A stretch of DNA of 40,783 nucleotides from assembly GCA_024742575.1 (NCBI GenBank), contig JANSYF010000029.1, positions 1 through 40,783 of the forward strand, given 5' to 3'. The DNA comes from Paracoccaceae bacterium. Lineage in GTDB: Bacteria; Pseudomonadota; Alphaproteobacteria; Rhodobacterales; Rhodobacteraceae. The notes below the pieces were generated by a model that ran no database searches, was not told the origin of the DNA, and worked only from the letters and a program-made list of their open reading frames with translations. The position numbers and the translations under genes were made by a program. Shown here piece after piece: positions 1-8,719 of the stretch; positions within the stretch are counted from its first letter, which is position 1, and each line of letters opens with the position of its first letter.

Positions 1-186
1 CCCGACATGGGCAAACAGCCCAGCCTTCAAGGGATCATCGGATTTCACATGCCGATGGCTTTGAACGCCGTGTTCGGCCAGATAGGCCTCGACCCAGTCG
101 ATCAAAGGCAGGTTGGTGTCACGGCTGACAGTGGGAAATTTTACCAATTGGTCAAGAATGGCACGCGGGCTCAGGCGGTTTTGCAT
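1..186 (-). CDS. argE: Acetylornithine deacetylase, N-terminal part (cut by window edge)
   Basis: Only the first 62 codons are present; the gene runs off the left edge. The translation begins MQNRLSPRAILDQLVKFPTV and continues with SRDTNLPLIDWVEAYLAEHG, then an LFAHVG segment, which is the start typical of M20-family acetylornithine deacetylases of the roseobacter group. The family removes the acetyl group from N-acetylornithine in arginine synthesis in the cytoplasm. The metal ligands lie beyond the edge and cannot be checked. The ATG at 186 is 17 nt after the stop of the upstream EEP-family gene on the same strand, so the two may be cotranscribed. Other M20 peptidases share the fold, so the exact substrate is inferred from N-terminal resemblance. 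Confidence 0.75.
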   Translation of the reverse strand, partial: MQNRLSPRAILDQLVKFPTVSRDTNLPLIDWVEAYLAEHGVQSHRHVKSDDPLKAGLFAHVG

Positions 187-202
187 GGTCTCACTTTGCG
201 GA

Positions 203-1126
203 TCAGGGAAGCAGGTAGTCGGCGTAAACAGGATGATGGTCCGAAGGCCATTCGCCGTCAAACTTCTCTTGCAGAACAACCGGTCCTGCGCCCAACGTCA
301 CATCAGATGTGCGGGACAAGTGGTCGATCGCCCCAAGAACATGCACACCTCGGTTCAGGTGGTATGTTGCGCCGGGCGTACGGTCAAAGACGACACCCGC
401 CTCTTCCAGAATGTCCATCGTTTGCGCCCCGTGCAGTGCGTTCAGGTCGCCCACAAGGAACACTGTTTCGCCTGCGTCGATCCACGGCTTCAGGCGGTCC
501 CGCACCAAAGTGGCAGATAATAGTCTGTTCGACCGGCTGGAGTATTCGAAATGCACATTCGCCACCCGGAACCTTTGACCCGACTCACGATCTTCGAACT
601 GCGCCCATGACGCAAAGGCCGGGAACGATCCGTTGAAGGTGCGCGAGTAAATCACATCTGGCGTCTCTGAAAAGAAAAACCATCCCTGATCAACAGGTTG
701 CAACCGCTCTTTCAAGTAAAATATCGGCTGCGTGGTGGGGAATGTCTGCCAATCACCCGTGGCAGCAACGCCGTAAGCCGGGTTGCCCGCCGTCAAATGA
801 TCGCGGACCAGATTGACCGAGCCATCATCGCCCCGCCGAAAGCTCTCCATTTCCTGAAACGCCACCACATCGGCGCGCAACGCCTTGAAAGCGCTATCCA
901 AAGGCCCTTTGCGCCGTTCCCAGTCACCGACCGACCACGGCCCCGTTTCACGGTCGAGCCAGATGTAATGCACGTTGTAGCTGGCGATCCTCAGCGCCGC
1001 CGCTTCAGGCGGCGCGACAGATACATTGCCTTCGGTCTGGGTCACGTGCAGCGCACATGCCACCAGAGTTAAAAGCGCGAAAACCGCAATCAGGCCGCGG
1101 GCAAGCCATCTGAACACTCGTACCAT
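203..1126 (-). CDS. Exported endonuclease/exonuclease/phosphatase (EEP) family protein
   Basis: A 307-residue protein with an N-terminal hydrophobic segment (about residues 8-24) ending in LVAC, a possible lipobox with Cys24, so it is probably exported or a lipoprotein. The EEP fold is marked by SYNVHY (about 49-54), FQEMES (90-95), NVHFEY, VGDLNAL (about 225), GAIDHL and a C-terminal SDHHPV. These match the catalytic Asn/Glu, Asp-Leu-Asn and Ser-Asp-His motifs of metal-dependent phosphoesterases. The family includes nucleases, phosphatases and sphingomyelinases; the substrate cannot be told from sequence. It lies just upstream of argE on the same strand. A second, cytoplasmic-looking EEP protein is encoded at 8720-9751. 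Confidence 0.8.
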   Translation of the reverse strand: MVRVFRWLARGLIAVFALLTLVACALHVTQTEGNVSVAPPEAAALRIASYNVHYIWLDRETGPWSVGDWERRKGPLDSAFKALRADVVAFQEMESFRRGDDGSVNLVRDHLTAGNPAYGVAATGDWQTFPTTQPIFYLKERLQPVDQGWFFFSETPDVIYSRTFNGSFPAFASWAQFEDRESGQRFRVANVHFEYSSRSNRLLSATLVRDRLKPWIDAGETVFLVGDLNALHGAQTMDILEEAGVVFDRTPGATYHLNRGVHVLGAIDHLSRTSDVTLGAGPVVLQEKFDGEWPSDHHPVYADYLLP

Positions 1127-1157
1127 GCGTGTACCTTAGCGGCGTTCAAGACACGTT

Positions 1158-2978
1158 TCAGTAGCCACTGTCAGTGATCAGCACTTTGTGACCAGGCTCA
1201 ACCTCGCGGTAGATCGACGGCTCGGGTGCATAGTCCAACCCGTGAATCGGCGACGGAATCGGCTTAAAGTTCAAATCCTTCTCGGACTTGCGCTTGCGCG
1301 GATCGGCAATCGGGACCGCCTTCATCAAAGCCTGCGTGTAGGGGTGCTGCGGGTTTTCGAACACCGCGCGGCGTGGGCCAAGTTCGACGATCCGGCCCAG
1401 ATACATCACGCCGACATAGTGGCTGACCCGTTCGACCACCGCCATGTCGTGACTGATGAACAGGAACGACAGCCCCAGTTCGGCCTGCAATTCCAACATC
1501 AGGTTGAGCACCTGAGCCTGCACTGACACATCCAAGGCCGATACCGCCTCGTCTGCCACGATCAGCTTGGGGTTCAACGCCAAAGCGCGTGCGATCGCGA
1601 TCCGCTGACGTTGACCACCGGACAGTTCGTGCGGATAGCGCTGCATAAAGCTGCGTGGCAGTTCCACACGGTCGAAAAGGTTTTCGACCTTCTTTTGCAT
1701 TTCGGCGCTGGAACCGATGCCGAAGTTCCGCAACGGTTCAGACACCTGATCAGAAAGCTGCATCTGCGGATTGAGCGACGCAAAGGGATCCTGAAACACC
1801 ATCTGCATATCGCGCCGCGCCTCGCGCAGTTCTGACTGGGTCAGCGCCATGATGTTCTTGCCATCAAGAAACACACTGCCCGACATCGGCTCGACCAGCC
1901 GCAAGATCGACCGGCCCGCCGTCGACTTCCCACACCCGGATTCGCCAACAAGGCTAAGGGTCTGGCCCTTGTTCACCGAAAACGACAGGTCCTCGACGGC
2001 ATGCACATTCGCCACCGTCCGGCGGAAGAACCCGCCTTTCACTTCGAATCGCGTGGTCAGATTCTTGACCTCGAGCAGCACTTCATCCGATCCAGTGATC
2101 GGTGGCACCTCGGACCCGTCACGCCCCAAAAGGCGCATCGGGCGCGGCAGATCGGTGCCCGTCATCTCGCCCAGCTTGGGCACAGCCGCCAAAAGCGATT
2201 GGGTGTAGGGGTGCTGCGGGTTCTCAAAGATTTCTTCGACCGTCCCTTCTTCAACCTTATTGCCGCGGAACATCACGACCACGCGGTCGGCCATCTGTGC
2301 GACCACCGCCATGTCATGAGTGATGAACATCACTGCGGTGCCCGTTTCGCGTTTGAGCCGGTCCATCAGCGCAAGGATTTCCGCCTGAATGGTCACGTCC
2401 AAAGCCGTTGTCGGTTCGTCCGCGATCAGCAACCGAGGTTCGCACGCCAACGCCATCGCGATGACCACGCGCTGCCGCATGCCGCCAGACAATTCGTGCG
2501 GATACTGCTTAAGCCGCCGCTCGGGTTCCGGGATGCGCACCTGACGCATCAGGTCAAGTGCCCGCGCCTCGGCCTGCGCCTTGGTCATGTTCTTGTGCAG
2601 CCGCAACCCTTCGGTCAGTTGGCGGCCCACCGTGAAAACAGGGTTCAAGGCCGTCATCGGTTCCTGAAAGATCATCCCGATCTCGTTGCCACGGATCGTG
2701 CGCATCAAGTCCTGATCCGTGGTAGACAGATCCACTTCGCCCGCATCCTTGCGGTCGAACAACAACCGCCCACCCGCAATATCTCCGCCGCCGTATTCAA
2801 TCAGCCGCATCAGCGACAGCGACGACACCGATTTGCCCGAACCGGATTCGCCCACAACGCAGACGGTTTCGCCGGGATTGATCTCAAACGAAACATCCTC
2901 AACGCCAACCACGGTGCCTGACTTCGTCTGAAACTCAACGCGAAGATTCTCGATTTTGGCGATGCTGCCGTCCGGCAT
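1158..2978 (-). CDS. Peptide-type ABC transporter, fused double ATP-binding protein
   Basis: A 606-residue fusion of two ABC ATPase domains, as in GsiA/YejF-type proteins that replace the separate DppD and DppF subunits. Domain 1 has Walker A GESGSGKS (43-50), signature LSGGMRQR (163-170) and Walker B LLIADEPT (183-190). Domain 2 has GESGCGKS (345-352), LSGGQRQR (452-459) and [12 protein letters not shown] (472-483). Both domains keep the oligopeptide-transporter C-terminal NPQHPYT segment. I chose ATG 2978, which has AAGGA 8 nt upstream, over an in-frame TTG at 3008. The gene is divergent from the binding protein and permeases at 3243-7048 and would energise that importer from the cytoplasmic face. 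Substrate (peptide, nickel, sugar or other) is unknown. Confidence 0.93.
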   Translation of the reverse strand: MPDGSIAKIENLRVEFQTKSGTVVGVEDVSFEINPGETVCVVGESGSGKSVSSLSLMRLIEYGGGDIAGGRLLFDRKDAGEVDLSTTDQDLMRTIRGNEIGMIFQEPMTALNPVFTVGRQLTEGLRLHKNMTKAQAEARALDLMRQVRIPEPERRLKQYPHELSGGMRQRVVIAMALACEPRLLIADEPTTALDVTIQAEILALMDRLKRETGTAVMFITHDMAVVAQMADRVVVMFRGNKVEEGTVEEIFENPQHPYTQSLLAAVPKLGEMTGTDLPRPMRLLGRDGSEVPPITGSDEVLLEVKNLTTRFEVKGGFFRRTVANVHAVEDLSFSVNKGQTLSLVGESGCGKSTAGRSILRLVEPMSGSVFLDGKNIMALTQSELREARRDMQMVFQDPFASLNPQMQLSDQVSEPLRNFGIGSSAEMQKKVENLFDRVELPRSFMQRYPHELSGGQRQRIAIARALALNPKLIVADEAVSALDVSVQAQVLNLMLELQAELGLSFLFISHDMAVVERVSHYVGVMYLGRIVELGPRRAVFENPQHPYTQALMKAVPIADPRKRKSEKDLNFKPIPSPIHGLDYAPEPSIYREVEPGHKVLITDSGY

Positions 2979-3210
2979 GGGCGCGGTCCTTTTTCTGATG
3001 CTGCCCAAACGCTAACCGACGCAGGGCCAGAGTCAAACTCTGTCTCTACGTCGCCCCTGTTATCGCTCCCACAGGACTTGCAATTTGCTCAAAAGCTGTT
3101 TCGATGGGCTTACAGGGGGAAAAACCGACACGTTTTCAGAGCGGTTTCGGCGCAAGTGCATAGAAACCAAGGATGATCAGGCGTCCGGTGTTCCCACCAA
3201 GGAAAACGAC

Positions 3211-3246
3211 ATGGGAAAACTATGTCCAACATGGAGAGACGAATGA
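3211..3246 (+). other. Possible 11-codon leader ORF overlapping the binding-protein start
   Basis: ATG at 3211 follows AAGGA with about 7 nt spacing and opens a short frame encoding MGKLCPTWRDE. Its TGA (3244-3246) overlaps the ATG of the ABC binding protein at 3243. This could couple translation to the downstream gene, or be chance. Only the ribosome-site spacing and the ATGA overlap support it. Confidence 0.25.
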
Positions 3247-4949
3247 AACTCAAATCCCTACTTCTTGGGGCTGCCGCCGCAGTCGCGATTGCACCCGCAG
3301 CCTTTGCTGAGCGTGGTTCCGATGGCGAAGTTAAGATCATCTACTGGCAAGCGCCCTCAATCCTGAACCCGTTCCTGTCGGGCGGCACAAAGGATGTGGA
3401 ATCAGCGTCGATGATCATCGAACCGCTGGCGCGCTATAACGAAAAAGGCGAACTGGTGCCGTGGTTGGTCGAAGAGATTCCGACCGTCGCAAATGGTGGC
3501 GTCAGCGAAGACCTGACCTCGATCACATGGAAAATCACACCGGGCCTGATGTGGTCCGACGGGACACCGTTCACTTCGGCCGATGTGGCCTTCACCCATG
3601 CATATTGCACCGACCCCGAAGGTGGCTGCGCACAGGTGACGAAGTTCGAAGGCGTCACCAGCGTTGATACGCCCGATGACCTGACCGTCGTTGTGACCTT
3701 TGGTGGCCCAACACCAAACCCCTATGGTCCATTTGTTGGCGGCGAAAGCCCGATCCTTCAGAAGGCCCAGTTTGAAAACTGCATGGGCGCTGCGGCATCC
3801 ACCTGCACTGAACAAAACTTCAACCCCATCGGCACTGGCCCGTTTGTCGTAGATGAATTCAAGCCGAACGACGTGATCACCATGTCGGCCAACCCGAACT
3901 ACCGCGACCCGGCCAAGCCCGCGTTCGCCAGCGTGACCTTCAAAGGCGGCGGCGATGCACGCGCAGCTGGTCAGGCCGTCATGGAAACCGGCGAATTCGA
4001 TTACGCCTGGAACCTCCAGCTTGCACCCGACGTGATCGCGCAGATGGAAGCAGGCGGCAAAGGTGTGCCAGTGGCAGGCTTTGGCCCACTGCTCGAGCGG
4101 ATCATGATCAACCAAACCAACCCTGATCCGAACCTGCCCGAAGGCGAACGTTCAACTGCGATGCATCCGCATCCGTTCCTGCAGGAACCGGCAGTCTACA
4201 AAGCCATGTCCATGGCCATCGACCGTCCGCTGCTGGTGGAAATCGGCTATGGTCAGGCTGGTAAAGTCGGCTGTTCCTGGGTGCCCGCGCCCGAGTCCTT
4301 CGCCTCAACCTTTGAAGGCTGTGAAGTTCAGGACCTTGATGGTGCCAAGGAGATGCTTGATGCAGCTGGCATCGTAGACAGCGATGGCGACGGCGTGCGC
4401 GAGCACAATGGCGTTCCACTTTCGATCCTGTATCAGACATCGACAAACGCTGTTCGTCAGGATTTCCAGGCGCTGATCAAGGAATGGTGGGAACAGATCG
4501 GCTTTGAAGTCGAACTTCGCAACGTAGATGCGTCGGTGTTCTTCGGTGGTGACGCCGGGTCGCCTGATACCTTCCAGAAGTTCTACGCAGACGTGGAAAT
4601 GTACGCCAACACCTTTAACGGCACCGATCCGCAGTCCTATCTGGGCAACGGCCTGTGCGACAAGGCTCCGCGTCCAGAGACACAGTGGCAGGGTGAAAAC
4701 ATCAGCCGCTTCTGCATGGAAGAGTTCGATGCCCTGCACGCAGAGCTGTCGAAAACAGCCGACATGGCAGAACGTCAGCGCATCGGTCGTGAACTCAGTG
4801 CGATGATCACTGACAATGGCGGGATGATCCCACTGGTCCACCGTGGACGTCTGTCGGCACATGCCACCACGCTTGGTGGTGTTGTGCTGAACGTTTGGGA
4901 CAGCGAACTCTGGAACGTTGCGGACTGGCACCGCATCGAATCCAACTGA
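3243..4949 (+). CDS. Peptide-type ABC transporter substrate-binding protein (family 5)
   Basis: A 568-residue periplasmic binding protein of the SBP_bac_5 family. It starts with a Sec signal peptide, MKLKSLLLGAAAAVAIAPAA followed by FA and a likely cleavage before ERG. The mature start (KIIYWQAPSILNPFLSGGTK) and the stretch WKITPGLMWSDGTPFTSADV are characteristic of oligopeptide/dipeptide binding proteins. I chose ATG 3243 because the signal peptide begins there and GGAGAG lies just upstream; an in-frame ATG at 3222 would add seven residues. It is the first gene of a binding protein-permease-permease operon, divergent from the fused ATPase. The ligand cannot be predicted from sequence. Confidence 0.93.
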   Translation: MKLKSLLLGAAAAVAIAPAAFAERGSDGEVKIIYWQAPSILNPFLSGGTKDVESASMIIEPLARYNEKGELVPWLVEEIPTVANGGVSEDLTSITWKITPGLMWSDGTPFTSADVAFTHAYCTDPEGGCAQVTKFEGVTSVDTPDDLTVVVTFGGPTPNPYGPFVGGESPILQKAQFENCMGAAASTCTEQNFNPIGTGPFVVDEFKPNDVITMSANPNYRDPAKPAFASVTFKGGGDARAAGQAVMETGEFDYAWNLQLAPDVIAQMEAGGKGVPVAGFGPLLERIMINQTNPDPNLPEGERSTAMHPHPFLQEPAVYKAMSMAIDRPLLVEIGYGQAGKVGCSWVPAPESFASTFEGCEVQDLDGAKEMLDAAGIVDSDGDGVREHNGVPLSILYQTSTNAVRQDFQALIKEWWEQIGFEVELRNVDASVFFGGDAGSPDTFQKFYADVEMYANTFNGTDPQSYLGNGLCDKAPRPETQWQGENISRFCMEEFDALHAELSKTADMAERQRIGRELSAMITDNGGMIPLVHRGRLSAHATTLGGVVLNVWDSELWNVADWHRIESN

Positions 4950-4968
4950 TCGCAACAGCATTTCCCGT

Positions 4969-4991
4969 AGGGTGGGCCATGTGCCCACCCT
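4969..4991 (+). other. Hairpin between binding-protein and permease genes
   Basis: AGGGTGGGC (4969-4977) and GCCCACCCT (4983-4991) form a perfect 9-bp stem with a 5-nt loop. No T-tract follows. Position after an ABC binding-protein gene is typical of hairpins that stabilise the upstream mRNA or partly attenuate permease expression; that role is inferred. Confidence 0.6.
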
Positions 4992-5037
4992 GCACGTTGC
5001 TTCCCTGTAAAAGACTTATGATCCGAGGCGCCACACG

Positions 5038-6075
5038 ATGCTGACCTTCGCCGTCCGACGACTTATTCTCGCCGTTCCGACGCTTCTGTTCATCAGTTTT
5101 GTCATTTTCATGCTTCTGCAACTCGCCCCCGGCGACCCGATGGCACAAGTGCCGCTGACGGTGCCGCCCGAGGTGAAGGAAAAAATGCGTCAGGCACTTG
5201 GCGTGGGGGAACCCCCGCTGGTGCAATACTGGAAATGGCTGGTGCAGGTCTTCTGGATCGAACCCAAGGTCTTTATCGACTACCTGACCAATTCCAGCAC
5301 TCTTCTTGGCTGGTTGCCCGACACACAGCTGTACCAGAACGAACTGCGCGTGATCTCGTGGCAGACCCGCAGCCCGGTGATGGACATCGTGATCCAGCGG
5401 ATCCCGCAAACGCTTTGGGTGGTTGGCATGGCCTATGTGGTCGGCATCCTGATCGCCCTGCCCATTGGCATCTATTCGGCCTACCGCCAGTATTCGGTGT
5501 TCGACCAGTCGGGCACGTTCATCACGATGATCGGCTTTTCGATCCCCCCCTTCTTCACCGGCCCGCTACTGATTGTGATCTTCTCGGTTCAGCTTGGCTG
5601 GTTCCCGTCAATCTATGACACCACCCATGTGGTCAATGACTGGGCCAGTCTGAAATACCAGCTGCAACAGATGATCCTGCCAGTGATGGTGCTGGCCCTA
5701 CAAACCACCGCGCAGATCAGCCGCTATATGCGTGCCTCGATGCTCGACAACTTGAACCAGGATTACGTCCGCACCGCCCGCGCCAAGGGTCTGAGCGAAG
5801 CCGTCGTCGTCACGGTGCACGTGCTGCGCAATTCGATGATCCCGGTGATTACGGTGATCGCGCTCAACGTGCCATCAATCTTTGGTGGCGCGATCATCAC
5901 CGAGAACGTGTTCAAGGTGAACGGCATCGGGCAGTTGCTGATCACGGCACTTTTTGCCAATGACTTGCCGATGGTGATGACGCTAACGTTCATCTTTGCT
6001 GTGCTGATTGTTCTCTTCAACCTGATTGCCGATATCCTCTACGGCCTTCTCGACCCGAGGATCCGCTATGACTGA
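5038..6075 (+). CDS. Peptide-type ABC transporter permease (DppB-like)
   Basis: A 345-residue inner-membrane permease. The start MLTFAVRRLILAVPTLLFIS and LLQLAPGDPM are classic for DppB/OppB subunits. A periplasmic loop of about 60 residues follows the first membrane helix (WIEPKVFIDYLTNSSTLLGW), longer than in E. coli DppB. The EAA cytoplasmic loop that contacts the ATPase is DYVRTARAKGLSE. It ends LLDPRIRYD, a usual family C-terminus. ATG 5038 has GAGGCG about 8 nt upstream. The last 8 nt overlap the next permease, so the two are translationally coupled. Partners are the binding protein at 3243 and the ATPase at 1158-2978. Confidence 0.93.
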   Translation: MLTFAVRRLILAVPTLLFISFVIFMLLQLAPGDPMAQVPLTVPPEVKEKMRQALGVGEPPLVQYWKWLVQVFWIEPKVFIDYLTNSSTLLGWLPDTQLYQNELRVISWQTRSPVMDIVIQRIPQTLWVVGMAYVVGILIALPIGIYSAYRQYSVFDQSGTFITMIGFSIPPFFTGPLLIVIFSVQLGWFPSIYDTTHVVNDWASLKYQLQQMILPVMVLALQTTAQISRYMRASMLDNLNQDYVRTARAKGLSEAVVVTVHVLRNSMIPVITVIALNVPSIFGGAIITENVFKVNGIGQLLITALFANDLPMVMTLTFIFAVLIVLFNLIADILYGLLDPRIRYD

Positions 6076-7048
6076 GCCCGTGCAAGCCACCCCGACCCCG
6101 ATCGAAGCGCTGGCCGACAAAGGCCCGCTAGAGCCGCCGCGCAGCCAATGGAAAGACGTCTGGGACCAGTTCCGCAAACACAAAGGCGCTATGTTCGGCG
6201 GCGGGTTCCTGTTGTTCATCACACTGGCGGTGCTGCTTGGTCCCTATCTCTGGCAGGTTGATGCGCAAAAGCTCGACATTCGCAACAAGGACCTGCGCCC
6301 GATCTGGACGGCGCTGTGGGATGCCGGTGCCAAGACGGCGTGGAGCCGCCCCTTCGGCACAGACCAATTGGGACGCGACCAACTGGCCCAGATCATCCAA
6401 GGTGGCCGCACATCGATGGCCGTCGGGTGGGCCGCGATGATCCTCAGCCTGATCATCGGCACCACCGTTGGCGTCATGGCCGGGTTCGTGCGCAAAGCAG
6501 ATGGGCTATTGATGCGTCTGACGGATCTGTTCCTGTCGCTGCCAATCCTGCCTCTGCTGCTGGTCGCTGTAACCCTGTTCCGCCAGCCTTTACGCGAAGC
6601 TTTTGGGCCAGAGGGCGGCATGTTTGTCCTGATCGTCGGCATCATCGCCATCACCAGTTGGATGCCGACCGCACGGATCGTGCGCGGCGACATCCTTGCG
6701 CTCAAGGAACGCGAATTCATCCTTGCAGCCCGCTCCATTGGCACAACACCATTCCGCATCGTGCAGCGCCACCTGCTGCCCAACGTGCTGTCGCCGATCA
6801 TGGTATCCGCCACTCTTGGCCTTGCCACCGCGATCATCACCGAAAGCGCACTCAGCTTCCTTGGCGTCGGCTTCCCGTCGGACTTCCCGACATGGGGGAA
6901 AATGTTGGCCGACGCGGTACAACGAATGCAGCAATTCCCCGAACGTGTCTATCTGCCCGGCATCGCGATCTCGCTGACGGTGCTGAGCGTGAACTATCTG
7001 GGTGACGGCTTGCGCGACGCGCTTGACCCGCGCATTCGGGGCCGCTGA
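6068..7048 (+). CDS. Peptide-type ABC transporter permease (DppC-like)
   Basis: A 326-residue second permease subunit. The N-terminal cytoplasmic tail (about 40 residues, ending in WDQFRKHKGAMFGGGFLLFI) leads into the first helix. The conserved LGRDQLAQIIQGGRTSMAVG, the EAA loop EFILAARSIGTTPFRIVQRH and the C-terminal LDPRIRGR identify DppC/OppC proteins. I chose ATG 6068, which overlaps the stop of the DppB-like gene by 8 nt; an upstream in-frame ATG at 6026 lies deep in that gene and would add unrelated residues. It is the last gene of the operon. An AT-rich inverted repeat follows at 7113-7132. Confidence 0.92.
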   Translation: MTEPVQATPTPIEALADKGPLEPPRSQWKDVWDQFRKHKGAMFGGGFLLFITLAVLLGPYLWQVDAQKLDIRNKDLRPIWTALWDAGAKTAWSRPFGTDQLGRDQLAQIIQGGRTSMAVGWAAMILSLIIGTTVGVMAGFVRKADGLLMRLTDLFLSLPILPLLLVAVTLFRQPLREAFGPEGGMFVLIVGIIAITSWMPTARIVRGDILALKEREFILAARSIGTTPFRIVQRHLLPNVLSPIMVSATLGLATAIITESALSFLGVGFPSDFPTWGKMLADAVQRMQQFPERVYLPGIAISLTVLSVNYLGDGLRDALDPRIRGR

Positions 7049-7112
7049 ACCACACAATACGCAAATAAGATCAATCGGCATGGGCGCACAGCCCCTGCCC
7101 AAACACCCGCCG

Positions 7113-7132
7113 CGATTTTTTACAAAAAATCG
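7113..7132 (+). other. AT-rich palindrome after the peptide-transporter operon
   Basis: CGATTTTT and AAAAATCG flank a 4-nt centre (TACA), giving an 8-bp stem in the gap between the DppC-like gene and the YeeE gene. It may end the operon, but the stem is AT-rich and no T-run follows it, so a terminator role is tentative. Confidence 0.35.
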
Positions 7133-7197
7133 GAACGGTGTTCTGAATCTGACTAAACCTTCACGAATTGGTCCCGCAGAGTTCGGTCATTTGGCCA

Positions 7198-7215
7198 TGT
7201 GATCGCCTTGTCACA
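7198..7215. promoter_or_regulatory. TGTGA-N8-TCACA inverted repeat upstream of the YeeE gene
   Basis: TGTGA (7198-7202) and TCACA (7211-7215) lie about 50 nt before the ATG at 7264. This resembles a CRP-family half-site pair, but the spacer is 8 nt rather than the usual 6. It could be an operator for the transporter; no regulator gene is nearby. Confidence 0.25.
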
Positions 7216-7263
7216 GGGAAACTTTCCCGCCATCTGCCGTCTGAATGACAAAAGGACCGACCC

Positions 7264-8316
7264 ATGTTCGAATCCCTTGGCTTTGAAAACTACACAGCAC
7301 CGCAAGTCGCGGTGGGCTTGGCACTGATCCTAGGTGCCGGTTTTGGCCTGTTGGCTGAACGTACGAAATTCTGCTTCCGCCGCGGGCTGGTCGGAGACGA
7401 CCGCAAACAGGCAATGGGCGTCTGGCTGACGGCGCTGGCCGTGGCCGTTCTGGGCACCCAAGCTGGTGTGCTGACGGGACTGATCACATTCGACGATCAC
7501 CGTTTCATGGCCGGCGACCTTCCGATCCTTGCCATCGTTCTGGGCGGTCTGATGTTTGGCGCGGGCATGGTGCTGACACGCGGCTGCGTGTCCCGCCTGA
7601 CCGTTCTGTCCGCCAGCGGCAACCTGCGCGGCGTGTTTGTGCTGCTGGTGTTCGCAATCGCCGCACATGCGACGCTCAAAGGTGTGCTTGCCCCAGTCCG
7701 CACCACACTTGGGTCTGTCACAGTGCCATTGGGAGACACCGTGTCACTCGCCACCCTGCCCGGCGGCGCGTTGGTCTGGTCGGTGCTGATCGCGCTGGCA
7801 GCGCTGGCCTATGCCCTCCGGTCCGGCAACCGCGTCACCTCCCTGATCATGGCAGCCCTGCTCGGTGCACTGGTCCCCGCAGGCTGGATCGGCACGGGCT
7901 TTGTCCTCAATGACGACTTCGACCCGGTTGCATTGCAAAGCCTGTCCTTCACCGCGCCTTATGCCGACACCCTGTTCTGGTCCATCGCGTCCACCTCGAT
8001 CCCGGCGAATTTTGGTGTTGGCCTGATCGGCGGCACGCTGATTGGTGCGCTGGTGGCATCACTACGGTTCGGCAGCTTCCGGTGGCAATCGTTCACGGCC
8101 CCAGCCGAAACCGGGCGCTACGCGGGTGGTGCTGTGCTCATGGGTATCGGTGGTGTTCTCGCTGGTGGCTGCACCGTGGGTGCAGGTTTGGCCGGTGTGC
8201 CGACGCTGTCCATCGCCGCCCTGCTGGCCATCCTGTCGATCGCAGGTGGCGCGTTACTGGCCAATGCAGCACTCAAGCCCTCCCGCCAGACCGCCTACGC
8301 CCAGCCAGCGGAATAA
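7264..8316 (+). CDS. YeeE/YedE family sulfur-compound transporter (TsuA-like)
   Basis: A 350-residue polytopic membrane protein with roughly nine or ten hydrophobic helices. The two-fold YeeE/YedE repeat is visible: FGLLAERTKFCFRRGL near residue 30 and FGAGMVLTRGCVSRLTVLSA near 100 in the first half, and GIGGVLAGGCTVGAGLAG near 295 in the second. The cysteines in these three motifs (FCF, RGC, GGC) correspond to those that bind thiosulfate in the family member TsuA, so uptake of thiosulfate or a related sulfur compound is likely but inferred. AAGGA precedes the ATG by 8 nt. There is no TusA/SirA-like partner gene downstream. It converges with the next gene: both stops lie inside one 8-bp palindrome, TAAGCTTA. 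Confidence 0.88.
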   Translation: MFESLGFENYTAPQVAVGLALILGAGFGLLAERTKFCFRRGLVGDDRKQAMGVWLTALAVAVLGTQAGVLTGLITFDDHRFMAGDLPILAIVLGGLMFGAGMVLTRGCVSRLTVLSASGNLRGVFVLLVFAIAAHATLKGVLAPVRTTLGSVTVPLGDTVSLATLPGGALVWSVLIALAALAYALRSGNRVTSLIMAALLGALVPAGWIGTGFVLNDDFDPVALQSLSFTAPYADTLFWSIASTSIPANFGVGLIGGTLIGALVASLRFGSFRWQSFTAPAETGRYAGGAVLMGIGGVLAGGCTVGAGLAGVPTLSIAALLAILSIAGGALLANAALKPSRQTAYAQPAE

Positions 8317-8318
8317 GC

Positions 8319-8684
8319 TTAAATGTCGATCTCGCCGTCTTCGGGCGGTGGGAGACCTTCGAGCGGCGGCGCATCCCGTTTCCGTTTGAGCAGGATATCC
8401 CCGTTTGGCAAAACCACGGGCGGTTCATAGGCCGACCAATCCTCGACCTGTTCCATCAGATCGCGCAGCGCAGGGCCCATTTCCTCGGCAAAGCTGCGCA
8501 ACGCGGGTTCAATCTCATCTGCCAGACCCTCAAGCTCGCGCAAAGCGGGCTCCATCTCGCTCAACAGTCCACGAAAGAACAGCTTTGCGCCCTCTTCCAT
8601 AAGGCTGGTGCCTTCTTCCTCCTGCGCCACAGCCCCTAATGGGAACAGCGCCACGGCCAGTGCTAATGCGGAAATCTGTTTCAT
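8319..8684 (-). CDS. Small exported protein, uncharacterised
   Basis: A 121-residue protein with a Sec signal peptide (MKQISALALAVALFPLGAVA, cleaved before QEEE). The mature part is acidic and largely helical, with a repeated pattern around EMEPALRELEGL, EIEPALRSFAEE and EMGPALRDLMEQ (about residues 42-80), three copies of an 11-15 residue amphipathic unit. The C-terminus is proline-rich and acidic (PPLEGLPPPEDGEIDI). I chose the start at 8684 because it begins the signal peptide; the open frame extends to 8834 with no recognisable homology. Similar proteins occur in roseobacters with no assigned function. Low-complexity helix and export suggest a periplasmic structural role, but that is a guess. 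Confidence 0.7.
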   Translation of the reverse strand: MKQISALALAVALFPLGAVAQEEEGTSLMEEGAKLFFRGLLSEMEPALRELEGLADEIEPALRSFAEEMGPALRDLMEQVEDWSAYEPPVVLPNGDILLKRKRDAPPLEGLPPPEDGEIDI

Positions 8685-8719
8685 GTGATCAATATAAGCG
8701 ATCTTGCCCAGGATTTCAC

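Noticed and set aside
3064-3090. ScfR-type site at CTTGCAATTTGCTC before the ABC operon
   Set aside because: It lacks a TTTGCAAA element and the paired arrangement seen at the pcc locus.
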